Assembly (NCBI RefSeq): GCF_001046895.1
Contig: NZ_CAQI01000027.1
Span: 62,001-126,000, forward strand
DNA length: 64,000 nucleotides
From: Pseudarthrobacter siccitolerans
Lineage (GTDB): Bacteria > Actinomycetota > Actinomycetes > Actinomycetales > Micrococcaceae
Direction: 5' to 3'
The notes beneath the pieces were generated by a model. That model worked only from the letters and a program-made list of their open reading frames with translations. It was not told where the DNA came from and made no database searches. Positions 51,546-61,578 of this stretch are shown here, in pieces. The position numbers were made by a program, and so were the translations under genes. Each line of letters begins with the position of its first letter. Positions within the stretch are counted from its first letter, which is position 1.

Positions 51546-52592
51546 GTGACCCAGCAACAGACCGCCGGCCCGCCCAGCGCCGGGCATGCAGACCTGGCGG
51601 AGGAATTCCTTGACCGCCAAACCCCGCTCAGCCGGATACGCAACATCCTCCACCGCTACCCAGCCCTCAGTCCGGCCCTCGTACTCCTCATCGCGGTGGT
51701 TGTGTTCGGCCTGCTCAATGACAGGTTCCTGCGGGTTGAAAACCTTTCGCTGATTACCCAGCAGGTTTCCGTCGTCGGCACCCTGGCCATCGCCCAGACA
51801 CTCATCATCCTCACGGCCGGGATTGACCTCTCCGTCGGAGCCGTGATGATCCTGTCCTCCATGGTGGTGGCCCAGCTCGCCGTCAACAACGGACTACCCG
51901 CGCCCGTTGCCCTGCTCGCAGGCCTGGTCGTGGGACTCGCCGCCGGAGCCGTGAACGGATTCCTGGTCACCAGGTTCCGGCTCCCTCCGTTCATCGTCAC
52001 CCTCGGCACCCTGAACATCTTCATCGCCCTGACGCTGCTTTACTCCAACGGAGCAACAGTGCGTGGCTCGGCAATGCCGGGCCTGCTGACCTGGACCGGA
52101 ACCACCTTCCCGGTGGGCGCCGTCAGGATCTCCACAGGCGTCGTCGTGATGCTCCTGCTCTACATCGCCATCGCCTTCATCCTCGGCAAGACAGCCTGGG
52201 GCCGGCACGTCTACGCCGTGGGCGATGACAAGGAAGCCGCCCGCCTGGCCGGCATCGCCGTGAACAAAGTCCTCATGAGCGTCTACCTGGCCGCCGGCGC
52301 CGTCCTGGCCATCGGTGCCTGGATCCAGATCGGCCGCACCAACGCAGCCAGCCCCAACGCCGGCGTGGACTTGAACCTCGACTCCATCACCGCCGTCGTC
52401 ATCGGCGGAACCAGCCTCTTCGGCGGCCGCGGCTCCGTCTGGGGAACACTCCTCGGCGCCCTGATCGTCGGCGTCTTCCGCAACGGACTCTCCCTCGCAG
52501 GCCTGGACGTTCTGTACCAGACCCTCGCGGTCGGCGTCCTGATCATCCTCGCTGTGTCCATCGACCAGTGGATCCGAAAGGTCAAGTCATGA
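51546..52592 (+). CDS. Sugar ABC transporter permease (CUT2, FrcC/RbsC type)
   Basis: 348 residues. A hydrophilic N-terminus of about 45 residues precedes eight to ten membrane helices. The CUT2 motifs GIDLSVGAVMILSSMVVA and AVGDDKEAARLAGI are present, as is the late GRGSVWGTLLGALIVGV. It forms the membrane channel of the fructose importer. It overlaps the ATPase start by 4 bp (ATGA). Confidence 0.9.
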   Translation: MTQQQTAGPPSAGHADLAEEFLDRQTPLSRIRNILHRYPALSPALVLLIAVVVFGLLNDRFLRVENLSLITQQVSVVGTLAIAQTLIILTAGIDLSVGAVMILSSMVVAQLAVNNGLPAPVALLAGLVVGLAAGAVNGFLVTRFRLPPFIVTLGTLNIFIALTLLYSNGATVRGSAMPGLLTWTGTTFPVGAVRISTGVVVMLLLYIAIAFILGKTAWGRHVYAVGDDKEAARLAGIAVNKVLMSVYLAAGAVLAIGAWIQIGRTNAASPNAGVDLNLDSITAVVIGGTSLFGGRGSVWGTLLGALIVGVFRNGLSLAGLDVLYQTLAVGVLIILAVSIDQWIRKVKS

Positions 52593-53383
52593 CCATGACA
52601 GAAGCAGCAGCATCCCACACCGCCACCCGCGAGCCCATCCTGTCAGCCAGGAACCTCGTCAAGACCTTCGGCCGCGTTGTTGGCCTGGACGGCGTCAGCC
52701 TCGACCTCTACCCGGGCGAAGTCCTGGCAGTCATCGGCGACAACGGCGCCGGCAAATCAACCCTGATCAAATGCCTCACCGGAGCAGAAGTCCCGGATTC
52801 CGGCGAACTCTTCGTCTCAGGACAGCCGGTACATTTCAAGCGGCCCCAGGACGCCCGGGCCCACGGAATCGAAACCGTGTACCAGAATCTTGCAGTGTCG
52901 CCGGCACTCGATGTCGCATCGAACCTGTTCCTCGGGCGGGAAGAGCGGGTCCCCGGCCCGCTGGGCAAGCTCTTCCGCGTCCTGGACACAAAGGGAATGC
53001 GCCGCAAAGCCAAGGATGAGCTCACCCGGCTCGGCATCTCCACCCTCCAGGACGTCACCGTCCCGGTCGAGAACCTCTCCGGCGGCCAGCGCCAGGCCGT
53101 TGCCGTGGCCCGTGCCGCGGCGTTCGGTTCCAAGGTTGTTGTGCTGGATGAGCCGACGGCGGCGCTGGGCGTGCGCGAATCCAACCAGGTCCTGCAGCTG
53201 GTCCGGGACCTCCGGGACCGCGGCCTGCCCGTCATCCTGATCAGCCACAACATGCCCCACGTGTTCGACGTGGCGGACCGGATCCACATCCAGCGCCTCG
53301 GCAAATGCGCGGCCACCATCACCCCGCAGTCCCACAATATGACCGATGCAGTGGCAATCATGACCGGCGCGGCCACCGCCTGA
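52589..53383 (+). CDS. Sugar ABC transporter ATP-binding protein (FrcA type)
   Basis: 264 residues from the ATG overlapping the permease stop. It is a single ATPase domain, as in FrcA rather than the double RbsA. Walker A: GDNGAGKST. Signature: LSGGQRQAVAVARA. Walker B: VVVLDEPTAALG. The H-loop is LISHNMPHVFDVADR. It energises fructose uptake. A perfect 16-bp hairpin follows before the kinase gene. Confidence 0.9.
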   Translation: MTMTEAAASHTATREPILSARNLVKTFGRVVGLDGVSLDLYPGEVLAVIGDNGAGKSTLIKCLTGAEVPDSGELFVSGQPVHFKRPQDARAHGIETVYQNLAVSPALDVASNLFLGREERVPGPLGKLFRVLDTKGMRRKAKDELTRLGISTLQDVTVPVENLSGGQRQAVAVARAAAFGSKVVVLDEPTAALGVRESNQVLQLVRDLRDRGLPVILISHNMPHVFDVADRIHIQRLGKCAATITPQSHNMTDAVAIMTGAATA

Positions 53384-53400
53384 TCAGCTGCTTGCCCCGA

Positions 53401-53440
53401 CGTCAGTCCGCGGACCAGGTCACCGGTCCGCGGACTGACG
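53401..53440. terminator. 16-bp perfect hairpin between importer and fructokinase
   Basis: CGTCAGTCCGCGGACC (53401-53416) pairs exactly with 53425-53440 across an 8-base loop. It probably lowers read-through into, or stabilises mRNA before, the kinase gene, which lies 46 bp further on. Confidence 0.65.
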
Positions 53441-53486
53441 CCGCTTGAACAGCCCCACCCCATCAGCTCCCCACGAGAGACAGACC

Positions 53487-54446
53487 ATGGATTACCTCAC
53501 AACAGCCCGGCAGGACACTCACCCGACACTTGACGTCACTGTCGTAGGCGAAGCGCTGATCGACGTGGTCACAACCTCAAATGGCCAGGTGGAACACCCG
53601 GGCGGCTCGCCGGCCAACGTCGCTTACGGACTCGGCCGCCTCGGCGTCAGCACAGGTCTGCTCACGGCCATCGCCCCCGACGCCCGGGGGACCGCCATCG
53701 AAAACCATCTCCTCAGCGCAGGAGTCACACTCCTGCCCGGCTCAAAATCCCTCACCCGGACACCGTCGGCAACAGCAACCCTCGCGGAGGACGGCTCGGC
53801 CACGTACGAGTTCGATATCTCCTGGGACCTGGCCCCCACGCCGCCGGCGTACTTCCCCAAAATCCTGCACACGGGATCCATCGCCACCTTCCTCAGCCCA
53901 GGCGCCAGCGCCGTAAAGGCCCTGCTCGAACAGGCCCACCGGCACTGCATGATCACCTACGACCCCAACATCCGGCCGGCCCTCCTCGGCAGCCACACGG
54001 AAGCGAAAGCGATCTTCGAAGAGCTCGCGGCCCTCACCGACGTGGTCAAACTCAGCGACGAGGACGCCCGGTGGCTGTACCCCCGGAAAAGCCTGGACGA
54101 AACCGCAGCGCACATCCTCGGACTGGGCACCCGGTTGACCGTCATTACGAAGGGCGCTGATGGTTCGCAATTCACCACAACCGCCGCCACCATCAGCATC
54201 CCCGCCGTGAAAACGACGGTTGCAGACACCATCGGCGCCGGCGACTCCTACATGTCCGCCCTGATCCTGGGCTTCCTCACCCGGGGAACCGAAGGCTTCG
54301 CCCCGGCGGTCCTGGAGCAGCTCGGACACACCGCAGCTGCCGCCGCGGCCATCACCGTCCAGCGCCCGGGAGCCAACCCACCGACCCTTGAGGAACTGAA
54401 CGCCGCACTCGAAGCCAACGCTCCGGCTCAGTACGCGGGGGCCTGA
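53487..54446 (+). CDS. PfkB-family fructokinase
   Basis: 319 residues from the ATG at 53487 (CGAGAGACAGACC upstream). Motifs: VVGEALIDVV, HPGGSPANVAYGLGRLG, and VADTIGAGDSYMSAL with the catalytic Asp. Phosphorylates the fructose brought in by the preceding importer, giving fructose-6-phosphate. It shares layout and many residues with the kinase at 2230-3234. It is the last gene of the levan/fructose locus. Confidence 0.9.
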   Translation: MDYLTTARQDTHPTLDVTVVGEALIDVVTTSNGQVEHPGGSPANVAYGLGRLGVSTGLLTAIAPDARGTAIENHLLSAGVTLLPGSKSLTRTPSATATLAEDGSATYEFDISWDLAPTPPAYFPKILHTGSIATFLSPGASAVKALLEQAHRHCMITYDPNIRPALLGSHTEAKAIFEELAALTDVVKLSDEDARWLYPRKSLDETAAHILGLGTRLTVITKGADGSQFTTTAATISIPAVKTTVADTIGAGDSYMSALILGFLTRGTEGFAPAVLEQLGHTAAAAAAITVQRPGANPPTLEELNAALEANAPAQYAGA

Positions 54447-54494
54447 GGCACCTCAACAGGGGGCTGGTCCTGCCACTATTTTTCGGCGCGGTCT

Positions 54495-57338
54495 TCAGGC
54501 CTTGAGTTGTAGCGGATCCTTCGCCTGGGCGGGCTGGGCTTTCCCGGCCTGCCCGCCCGCGCTGGAGACCGGCTTCACCCGCCGGAGGGCCGCGAGGATG
54601 GCACGGCCCACAACGGCAATACCGGTGATGGTGGTGATGGCGCGCAGGGTGTCCCAGCCCGCCGTCGACGTCACCAGCGAGTACAGCAGGAAGCTGCTGA
54701 GGTTGGTGCCCAACGGCGCCCCCGGCATGTAGGAGATGCCGGTGCCGGCGCCCACCGCGAAGGGCCAGAACCACAGGTTGGTCAGCAGGCCGAACAGGTA
54801 GGACGCCACCACGCCGTAGCCGGCCAGCATCCACAGTTCGGCCTTGCCCCGCACCCGGCGGGGGAGCAGGCCGGCGCCCGCGCCCACCCATGCGCAGGCG
54901 AAGATCTGGAACGGTGTCCACGGCCCGATGCCGCCCCACAAAGCACTCGAGACCGCGATGGTGGCGGCGCCGAGGAGCAGGCCGAAGCGGGCACCGAATG
55001 CCCGTCCGGCCAGGATCAGCAGGATAAAAACCGCCTCCACGCCCCCGACACCGGTACTCGCCACCCGCACCGCGGAACCCACCGCGGCCAGGACGCCGAG
55101 CAGCGCCACCGTGTGTGCCGAGCGGACGGATCCGTCGAGGGACACCACGATGGCCACGACGGCGATGGGCGCCATGGCCAAGGCCGCGTAGGGGAGTGCC
55201 GCGGCGGCATCCTGTGGAAGCGCGGCGGCGAGCAGCGGCCAGCAGAACGCGCCGAGAGCCAGGAGGTTAGCTGCGGCCAGGACGGCCAGCTCAACGGGCC
55301 GCGGCATCCGGAGGCGGGGCTTCTTCGCGCCAAAAGAGTCAGCTGGTCCGTCGCTGAACTTTGGTGCTGGGATCCGTGGGGTTGTTGCGGGTTGCGCGGA
55401 GAAGGCATCAGCCGGGGCGGCTTCCGTCTCGGAAGAAGGCGCGACGCCGTCACTCATCGGGAGGATCCGCGCACCAAGGCCGGGGGCAAAGTTTAGGTCA
55501 TGAGTGGCGATCAGGACGGCAGTGCCGGCGTCCGCTGCGGCCCGGAGTGCTGCCGAGACTGCTGTGCGTGCGGCCGGGTCGAGTCCGCGGGTGGGCTCAT
55601 CGATCAGGAGCACCTGCGGATCGTCCATGGTCTGCAGGGCGATGGCAAGGATCCTGCGCTCTCCTGCGGAAAGGTCGCGGGGATGCTCGTGCCCGATGGG
55701 AATGGCGTCTCCGCGGAGCCGGGCCAGATGCGAAGCTGCTGTGCCGGGCGCGGGCTGGATGCCGCCTTTTCGCCTGGCCTGGCGCCGCTCGGCGGCGCGA
55801 AGCTCTCCCGCGACAGTATCCCTGGTGAAGAGGTCGTCTGAGGTGTCCGGCACCAGGGCGACCCGACCGCCATCGGCCGTGCCGCCGTCGTACGTAGTTG
55901 ATCCGCCCGTACTTTCACCGAGAGCGAGCGCCACGAGAAGGGAGGACTTCCCAGCCCCGTTCGGCCCTACCAGGGCTACCACTTCACCGCGGTGCAGGGT
56001 CAGGGACGCGTCGCGCACCAGCGGTTTGCCCTTTCGGTGCACCGCGAGGTTGGTCGCGGTCAGCACGGGCGGAACGTCTGCTGTCTCATCCGGCGATTCG
56101 CGCACCTCAACAGGGCGGGAAGGGGAGGGGGCAGCGCTGGGGACGAGGGCGCCGTCGCTGATGGTCCACCAGGAATCGGCAACAGGCACAAGTGCTTCCG
56201 CCCGGTGCTCGGCCACGATGACACAGACACCGGCGTCGCGGGCGAGGGCATGAAGTACCGAGATGACGCGTGCGCGGGCTGCAGTATCAAGGTCGGCCAG
56301 GGGTTCATCCACCAGCAGCAGCGCCGGATAATCCACCACGGCGGCGGCGATGGCCACGAGGGTCGCCTCGCCCGCGGAGAGGGTGCTGAGGTTCCGGTCC
56401 AGCAGCGCCGTCACGCCAATCCGCTCGGCCACGTCCTGCACGCGGGCCTTCGTGGCAGCGGATGGCATGCCGCGCAGTTCAAGGGCGAGGGAGATTTCGT
56501 CCCGGACCCGGGTGCTGGCAAAGGCGGCGCGGGGGTTCTGCAGGACCACGCCGAGGTGGCGGGCGGTATCGCGCGGCGGAGTGGTGGCGCGGTTCGCCCC
56601 GGCGACGTGGACGGTGCCGGAAATGCCGCCGCCGTCGACGTGGGAGAGGAGACCGGCGATACCCCGGAGGATGGTGGACTTGCCGGAGCCGGTGGGTCCG
56701 GTAATGACGGTGATGGAGCCCCTGGCGGGGGTGAAGCCGGCGACGTGGACGGCTGCGTCACCAATGCGGAACTGGGCGTCCCGGACGAGAAGCGGAGCTT
56801 CGAAACCGCTGTCAGGCTGCTGGGCCGCCCGGCTTCCGAAGCCGCGCAGTTCCAGGGCAGCGGCAACCCTGCTGGCGTGTTCCAGGGTGCGCTCGAGTAC
56901 GGGCACCAGGGCGCGGGGGCCGAAGCGCTCGCCCCGTAAACGGAACGCCAGGCGTACGGAGGTGACGGCGTCGGCCAGGGCTGGGAGTGCGGCCCAGGCC
57001 ACCACAAGCATCCGGGCTATGCCCTGCATGGGGCCGCGGCGGGCCAGGAACACGAAGCCGCGGGCCACGTCCACCCAGGCGTTGAGCAGGCCGAAGCCGA
57101 CGAACAGTCCGGCAATGGGAAGGGCGGACAGGACCGCCGCCCACAACCCGGGCCCGGAGACCGGACCGAGGAAGACTACATGGGCGTACGGGGCCGGCAG
57201 CCGCATGGCCGGCAGGTCGAGCAGGATGGGCGAGCCAAGGCCCGCGCCATTGAAGAGAACGCGGTAGATGACCCGCGCCGCGATGAACACGACGGCCAGA
57301 GCAATGCCGGCGCGCAGCGGCGCGGGTCGGAAGGTCAT
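54495..57338 (-). CDS. One-polypeptide ECF transporter: T component, two ATPases and S component fused
   Basis: 947 residues from the ATG at 57338, which overlaps the previous stop by 4 bp. Residues 1-180 are a CbiQ/EcfT-like membrane domain ending in the coupling helix ALELRGFGSR. ATPase 1 has Walker A GPTGSGKST (214-222), LSAGE (320-324) and LLVDEP (341-346). ATPase 2 has GPNGAGKSS (458-466), DLSAGERRIL (about 555) and LLIDEP (577-582). Residues 680-930 are a six-helix ECF S-type domain. All four modules normally sit on three or four separate proteins. It is made with the DUF4430 lipoprotein, so a vitamin-like ligand, perhaps a corrinoid, is plausible but unproven. Confidence 0.85.
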   Translation of the reverse strand: MTFRPAPLRAGIALAVVFIAARVIYRVLFNGAGLGSPILLDLPAMRLPAPYAHVVFLGPVSGPGLWAAVLSALPIAGLFVGFGLLNAWVDVARGFVFLARRGPMQGIARMLVVAWAALPALADAVTSVRLAFRLRGERFGPRALVPVLERTLEHASRVAAALELRGFGSRAAQQPDSGFEAPLLVRDAQFRIGDAAVHVAGFTPARGSITVITGPTGSGKSTILRGIAGLLSHVDGGGISGTVHVAGANRATTPPRDTARHLGVVLQNPRAAFASTRVRDEISLALELRGMPSAATKARVQDVAERIGVTALLDRNLSTLSAGEATLVAIAAAVVDYPALLLVDEPLADLDTAARARVISVLHALARDAGVCVIVAEHRAEALVPVADSWWTISDGALVPSAAPSPSRPVEVRESPDETADVPPVLTATNLAVHRKGKPLVRDASLTLHRGEVVALVGPNGAGKSSLLVALALGESTGGSTTYDGGTADGGRVALVPDTSDDLFTRDTVAGELRAAERRQARRKGGIQPAPGTAASHLARLRGDAIPIGHEHPRDLSAGERRILAIALQTMDDPQVLLIDEPTRGLDPAARTAVSAALRAAADAGTAVLIATHDLNFAPGLGARILPMSDGVAPSSETEAAPADAFSAQPATTPRIPAPKFSDGPADSFGAKKPRLRMPRPVELAVLAAANLLALGAFCWPLLAAALPQDAAAALPYAALAMAPIAVVAIVVSLDGSVRSAHTVALLGVLAAVGSAVRVASTGVGGVEAVFILLILAGRAFGARFGLLLGAATIAVSSALWGGIGPWTPFQIFACAWVGAGAGLLPRRVRGKAELWMLAGYGVVASYLFGLLTNLWFWPFAVGAGTGISYMPGAPLGTNLSSFLLYSLVTSTAGWDTLRAITTITGIAVVGRAILAALRRVKPVSSAGGQAGKAQPAQAKDPLQLKA

Positions 57339-57886
57339 GCCTTGGGGGCGGCCGGTTCGCCGTCGACGGTGTAGAGCAGTTCCAGGCTCTCTCCGGGGCT
57401 TACCTTCAAGGTGGCGACGCCTTCCTGGGCGTAGCCCCACTCACCGGAGGCCGGCTTGACCCACAGCGACCAGTAGGCGAAGGCAGCGGACATGTCCTTG
57501 CATTCCTCGCGGTAGGTGCCGCCCTTGTGCTTGATGTCGAAGTCGGCGGCGGGGACGCCGTTCACGCGGCACACCGCGTCGGGGTACTTCGTGCTGCCCT
57601 CGGTCTTGATGTCGGCCTCTTCGAGAACCGTGGAAGCTACGGTTGGTCCGTCCACGGGCACGCATACGGACTTGTCGGCGGCGGCCTGCTTTAGCGAACC
57701 GGAATCGACGATTACTTTCACGCCGGTGCAGGGACCGTCGGAGGCGCTGGGGGAGGAGGCTGCCGAGGAAGCCGGGTCGGAGGCAGCAGGCTGGGTGGCC
57801 GGCGCGGAGCAGGCGGCGAGGGAAAACAGGAGACCGGCGGCGGCGAGGGAGCTCGCGGCGGCGGTACGCATCTTAGTCAAAGTCAC
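57335..57886 (-). CDS. DUF4430 (transcobalamin C-terminal-like) lipoprotein
   Basis: 183 residues from a GTG; an ATG five codons later is possible. The signal peptide ends in lipobox LFSLAAC, then comes a Ser/Ala-rich linker and one DUF4430 domain (VKVIVDSGSL, then CRVNGVPAADFDI, FAYWSLWVKPASGEWGYAQEG). That domain is related to the C-terminal β-domain of transcobalamin/intrinsic factor. It is translationally coupled to the ECF fusion and is probably its surface ligand-binding partner. No cobalamin riboswitch is visible in the 90 bp upstream. Confidence 0.8.
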   Translation of the reverse strand: MTLTKMRTAAASSLAAAGLLFSLAACSAPATQPAASDPASSAASSPSASDGPCTGVKVIVDSGSLKQAAADKSVCVPVDGPTVASTVLEEADIKTEGSTKYPDAVCRVNGVPAADFDIKHKGGTYREECKDMSAAFAYWSLWVKPASGEWGYAQEGVATLKVSPGESLELLYTVDGEPAAPKA

Positions 57887-57975
57887 TTGTCAAGGGTAGG
57901 ACGTTGCCTGGTCGAATCCGGATGCGATCGCGTTGTGTGACGTTAGTTCTCAAGCCGGATGAAGCGGGCCCTTTA

Positions 57976-58446
57976 TTACAGGGACAACTCCATAAAAACG
58001 CTGTTGGGATCCAGGGTGTAGCCGGCGAACGGCGGGCACTCGGTGAAGCCGTTCCGGGCGTACAGCCGCCTGGCAGGGGCGAAGTACTCCTCGGTTCCGG
58101 TCTCGAGGTAGACGCGCCTGAGTTCCCGGGCGCGGGCATCGTCGAGGATGTGCCGGAGCATCAGGGTGGCTACGCCCCGGCCGCGTGCGCCCGCTGTGGT
58201 GCGCATGGACTTGATCTCGCCAGCCAGCGCCCCGATTGGGGGATCCAGGAGCTTGAGTGCGCCGCACCCCAGCAGGCCGCCGTCCTCGCGGGCCGTCCAG
58301 AAGGTGATCGATGGCCCGGATAAGGCGGAGTGGTCCAGGGCATGGACGCTTTCGGCCGGGGAGGTGGCGTACATGTCCGCCAGGTGTTCGCTGAGGAGCT
58401 GACGGACGTCGGCCCGTGCGGGGTCGTCCCGGTTAATGGAAATCAT
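57976..58446 (-). CDS. GNAT-family N-acetyltransferase
   Basis: 156 residues. It has the GNAT fold with the acetyl-CoA pyrophosphate loop in GEIKSMRTTAGARGRGVATLML (the R-G-x-G/A motif) and the final strand YLETGTEEYFAPARRLYARNGF. Relatives acetylate amines or arginine-like substrates; the substrate is unknown. It is transcribed towards the ECF operon with an 89-bp gap. Confidence 0.88.
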   Translation of the reverse strand: MISINRDDPARADVRQLLSEHLADMYATSPAESVHALDHSALSGPSITFWTAREDGGLLGCGALKLLDPPIGALAGEIKSMRTTAGARGRGVATLMLRHILDDARARELRRVYLETGTEEYFAPARRLYARNGFTECPPFAGYTLDPNSVFMELSL

Positions 58447-58621
58447 CGGCTCAAATCTACCGGCTGACACTGCGGAATCCTCAAGCCGGGCGGGGGAATT
58501 CCGAGGGGCTGGACCCCGGCAGCGGCCGGATTTATGGTGAAAAGGTGGCGGCTGCCTGACTGGCAGGAGAGCCAGTGCTGCCGGTCCGCTGTTGCGGCCG
58601 TCCGTCACGAGGAGGAAGCAG

Positions 58622-59095
58622 ATGGAACACGTTGAAGAGACAGTTGACGTCGCAGTTCCGGTGCGGACCGCGTACAACCAGTGGACCCAGTTCGAGTCCT
58701 TTCCGCAGTTTATGTCCGGAGTGGAGTCCGTGACCCAGCTGACCGACACCACCAACCACTGGGTCACCAAGGTGGGTGGTGTCCGGCGGGAATTCGATAC
58801 CGAAATAGTCGACCAGGAACCGGACGACCGGATCGCCTGGCGCAGCACCGACGGCAAGTCCCACGCCGGAATCATCAGGTTCACGCCGCTGGATCCCAAC
58901 CACACGAAGGTCAAAGTCCATTTCGAATGGGCGCCGGAAACCCTGACTGAAAAGGCAGGCGCGGCGCTGAAGATCGACGAGATGCAGGTAAAGGCCGATA
59001 TGCGGAAGTTCAAGGCCTTCATCGAATCGCGCGGCACCGAAACCGGCGGCTGGCGCGGAGAAGTCCAGGACAGCGGCCCCACCGGGCAGTTCTAG
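58622..59095 (+). CDS. SRPBCC-family (polyketide cyclase/START-like) protein
   Basis: 157 residues from the ATG at 58622, which has a strong CGAGGAGGAAGC site. The START/Bet v1-like fold is readable: VDVAVPVRTAYNQWTQFESF, then FMSGVESVTQL, IAWRSTDGKSHAGIIRFTPL and TKVKVHFEW. Such stand-alone proteins bind hydrophobic ligands; the function is unknown. It is monocistronic, followed by a strong terminator, and diverges from the GNAT gene. Confidence 0.85.
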   Translation: MEHVEETVDVAVPVRTAYNQWTQFESFPQFMSGVESVTQLTDTTNHWVTKVGGVRREFDTEIVDQEPDDRIAWRSTDGKSHAGIIRFTPLDPNHTKVKVHFEWAPETLTEKAGAALKIDEMQVKADMRKFKAFIESRGTETGGWRGEVQDSGPTGQF

Positions 59096-59137
59096 CAGTG
59101 CCCCGGCGACGGGGAAGCGACCCATCACCAACAGACA

Positions 59138-59172
59138 GCGGACGACGGCGGGTGGCTCCCGCCGTCGTCCGC
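59138..59172. terminator. Bidirectional hairpin terminator
   Basis: GCGGACGACGGCGGG (59138-59152) pairs perfectly with 59158-59172 around a 5-base loop, between the convergent SRPBCC and aldo/keto reductase genes. Confidence 0.75.
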
Positions 59173-59198
59173 TCACCTCAATGTGGGGGCGTAAGGGG

Positions 59199-60278
<1,080 letters not shown>

Positions 60279-60393
60279 TTAAAACGGGTTCTGGCAGGAC
60301 CTCCCTTAAGCGAGCGGTAACATCATCAGCAAGCCACCATAGCGGTGTCCGCTGCCTGCCGGGTTGGCAATCGTGGGTCTTGAAAGGGGAGCA

Positions 60394-61395
60394 GTGCGCG
60401 CAACAGTCAAGGACGTCGCGCGCCGCGCCGGTGTGTCACCGAAAACGGTTTCGAATGTGATGAATGGCATCGTTCCGGTGAGTGAAGCCACCCGGCTGAA
60501 AGTGGAGCAGGCCATCCTCGATCTGGATTACGTGCCCAACCTCTCCGCCCGGGGGTTGCGCAATGGCCGGTCCGGTGTCATTGCGCTGGCCTTGCCTGAC
60601 CTGGCAACGCCCTACTCGGCAGAAATTGCCCACAACATCGTCGAAGTGGCGCACGAGCAGGGCTGGGTGGTGCAGATCGAGGAAACCGGCTCCGACCCCC
60701 ACCGCGAACACGAACTTATGGTGCGCGCCCGCACCAACCTCATCGACGGGCTGATCCTCAACCCTGTGGTGCTGGATGAGAGCGCCGTCCAGGTGGGCGT
60801 TGCCCTTCCGCCCGTGGTCCTGCTCGGCGAGGTCACACAGAAGCTCGCCGACCGGGTGTTCGTGGACAGCTTCGCGGCAGCGCGGGACATGACGTTGGCC
60901 CTGGCCAGGCCGGGGCGCCGCCGGATCGCCATCCTGGGAACCACCCAGGGCAGGGGATCGGCCGCGGCGATCCAGAGAACCCAAGGCTATGAAGAAGCGT
61001 TGCGGATCCTCGGCGTGGACCGGGACGAGTCGCTGCTGATTCCCTGCGAAAAATGGACGCCGGAAACTGCTGCCGAAGCACTGGCGGCCTACCTGGACTC
61101 GCATCCGCTTCCGGAGGCTTTGTTCTGTTTCACCGATTCCATGGCTATCGGCGCACTGAGCGTGCTCTGGAAGAAGGGCCTTCGGATTCCGGCGGACATT
61201 GGCGTGGCAGGCTTTGATGACATTGCCGACGGCCGCTATGCCGTCCCTTCGTTGACCACCGTTTCCTTTGACAAGCGCGCGGTTGCCACGGAAGCCCTGC
61301 GCCTCCTGACGGAGCGGATGGCGGACCGGGGCCATGAACAGCGCCTGGTTCCCATCGACTACAGCATTGTGGAGCGGGACAGCAGCCGGGGCTGA
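60394..61395 (+). CDS. LacI-family repressor of the downstream sugar importer
   Basis: 333 residues from a GTG preceded by AAAGGGGAGCA; the open frame extends 10 codons further to a TTG without better support. The helix-turn-helix ATVKDVARRAGVSPKTVSNVMNG and hinge are typical. The effector domain is complete (VIALALPDLATPYSAEIAHNI, then GVAGFDDIADG). It lies directly upstream of a CUT1 importer, with two strong dyads between it and the binding-protein gene. The sugar cannot be deduced. Confidence 0.88.
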   Translation: MRATVKDVARRAGVSPKTVSNVMNGIVPVSEATRLKVEQAILDLDYVPNLSARGLRNGRSGVIALALPDLATPYSAEIAHNIVEVAHEQGWVVQIEETGSDPHREHELMVRARTNLIDGLILNPVVLDESAVQVGVALPPVVLLGEVTQKLADRVFVDSFAAARDMTLALARPGRRRIAILGTTQGRGSAAAIQRTQGYEEALRILGVDRDESLLIPCEKWTPETAAEALAAYLDSHPLPEALFCFTDSMAIGALSVLWKKGLRIPADIGVAGFDDIADGRYAVPSLTTVSFDKRAVATEALRLLTERMADRGHEQRLVPIDYSIVERDSSRG

Positions 61396-61412
61396 AACGG
61401 GAGCCGGCGCTC

Positions 61413-61434
61413 AAATTGTTGGCGCTAACAATTT
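61413..61434. promoter_or_regulatory. LacI/GalR-type operator TTGTTGGC-GCTAACAA
   Basis: A 22-bp dyad with one mismatch and the central CG typical of LacI-family sites, 18 bp after the repressor stop and 145 bp before the binding-protein start. Confidence 0.75.
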
Positions 61435-61447
61435 TCCTTGCAGGCAC

Positions 61448-61465
61448 CATTACATCGATGTAATG
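61448..61465. promoter_or_regulatory. Second operator, perfect palindrome CATTACATCGATGTAATG
   Basis: An 18-bp perfect palindrome with a central CG, 13 bp after the first dyad. Its sequence differs from the first, so either two LacI-type regulators act here or one site belongs to another regulator. Confidence 0.75.
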
Positions 61466-61578
61466 TGAGACGCGCGTCACTCCCCCGAAGCCTCGGCTGC
61501 AGGAACGTGGTGCGCCGGAACCGGAATTTTGAGTAACAAGTACTGACCTTTCAGCGGACCCATCCAAAGGAGTGATTG

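Noticed and set aside
54352-54939. Minus-strand frame overlapping the fructokinase end
   Set aside because: Shifted shadow of the ECF fusion gene; its codons are not those of a real protein.
57887-57975. Cobalamin riboswitch before the DUF4430/ECF operon
   Set aside because: The space is under 90 bp and shows none of the conserved B12-box elements.
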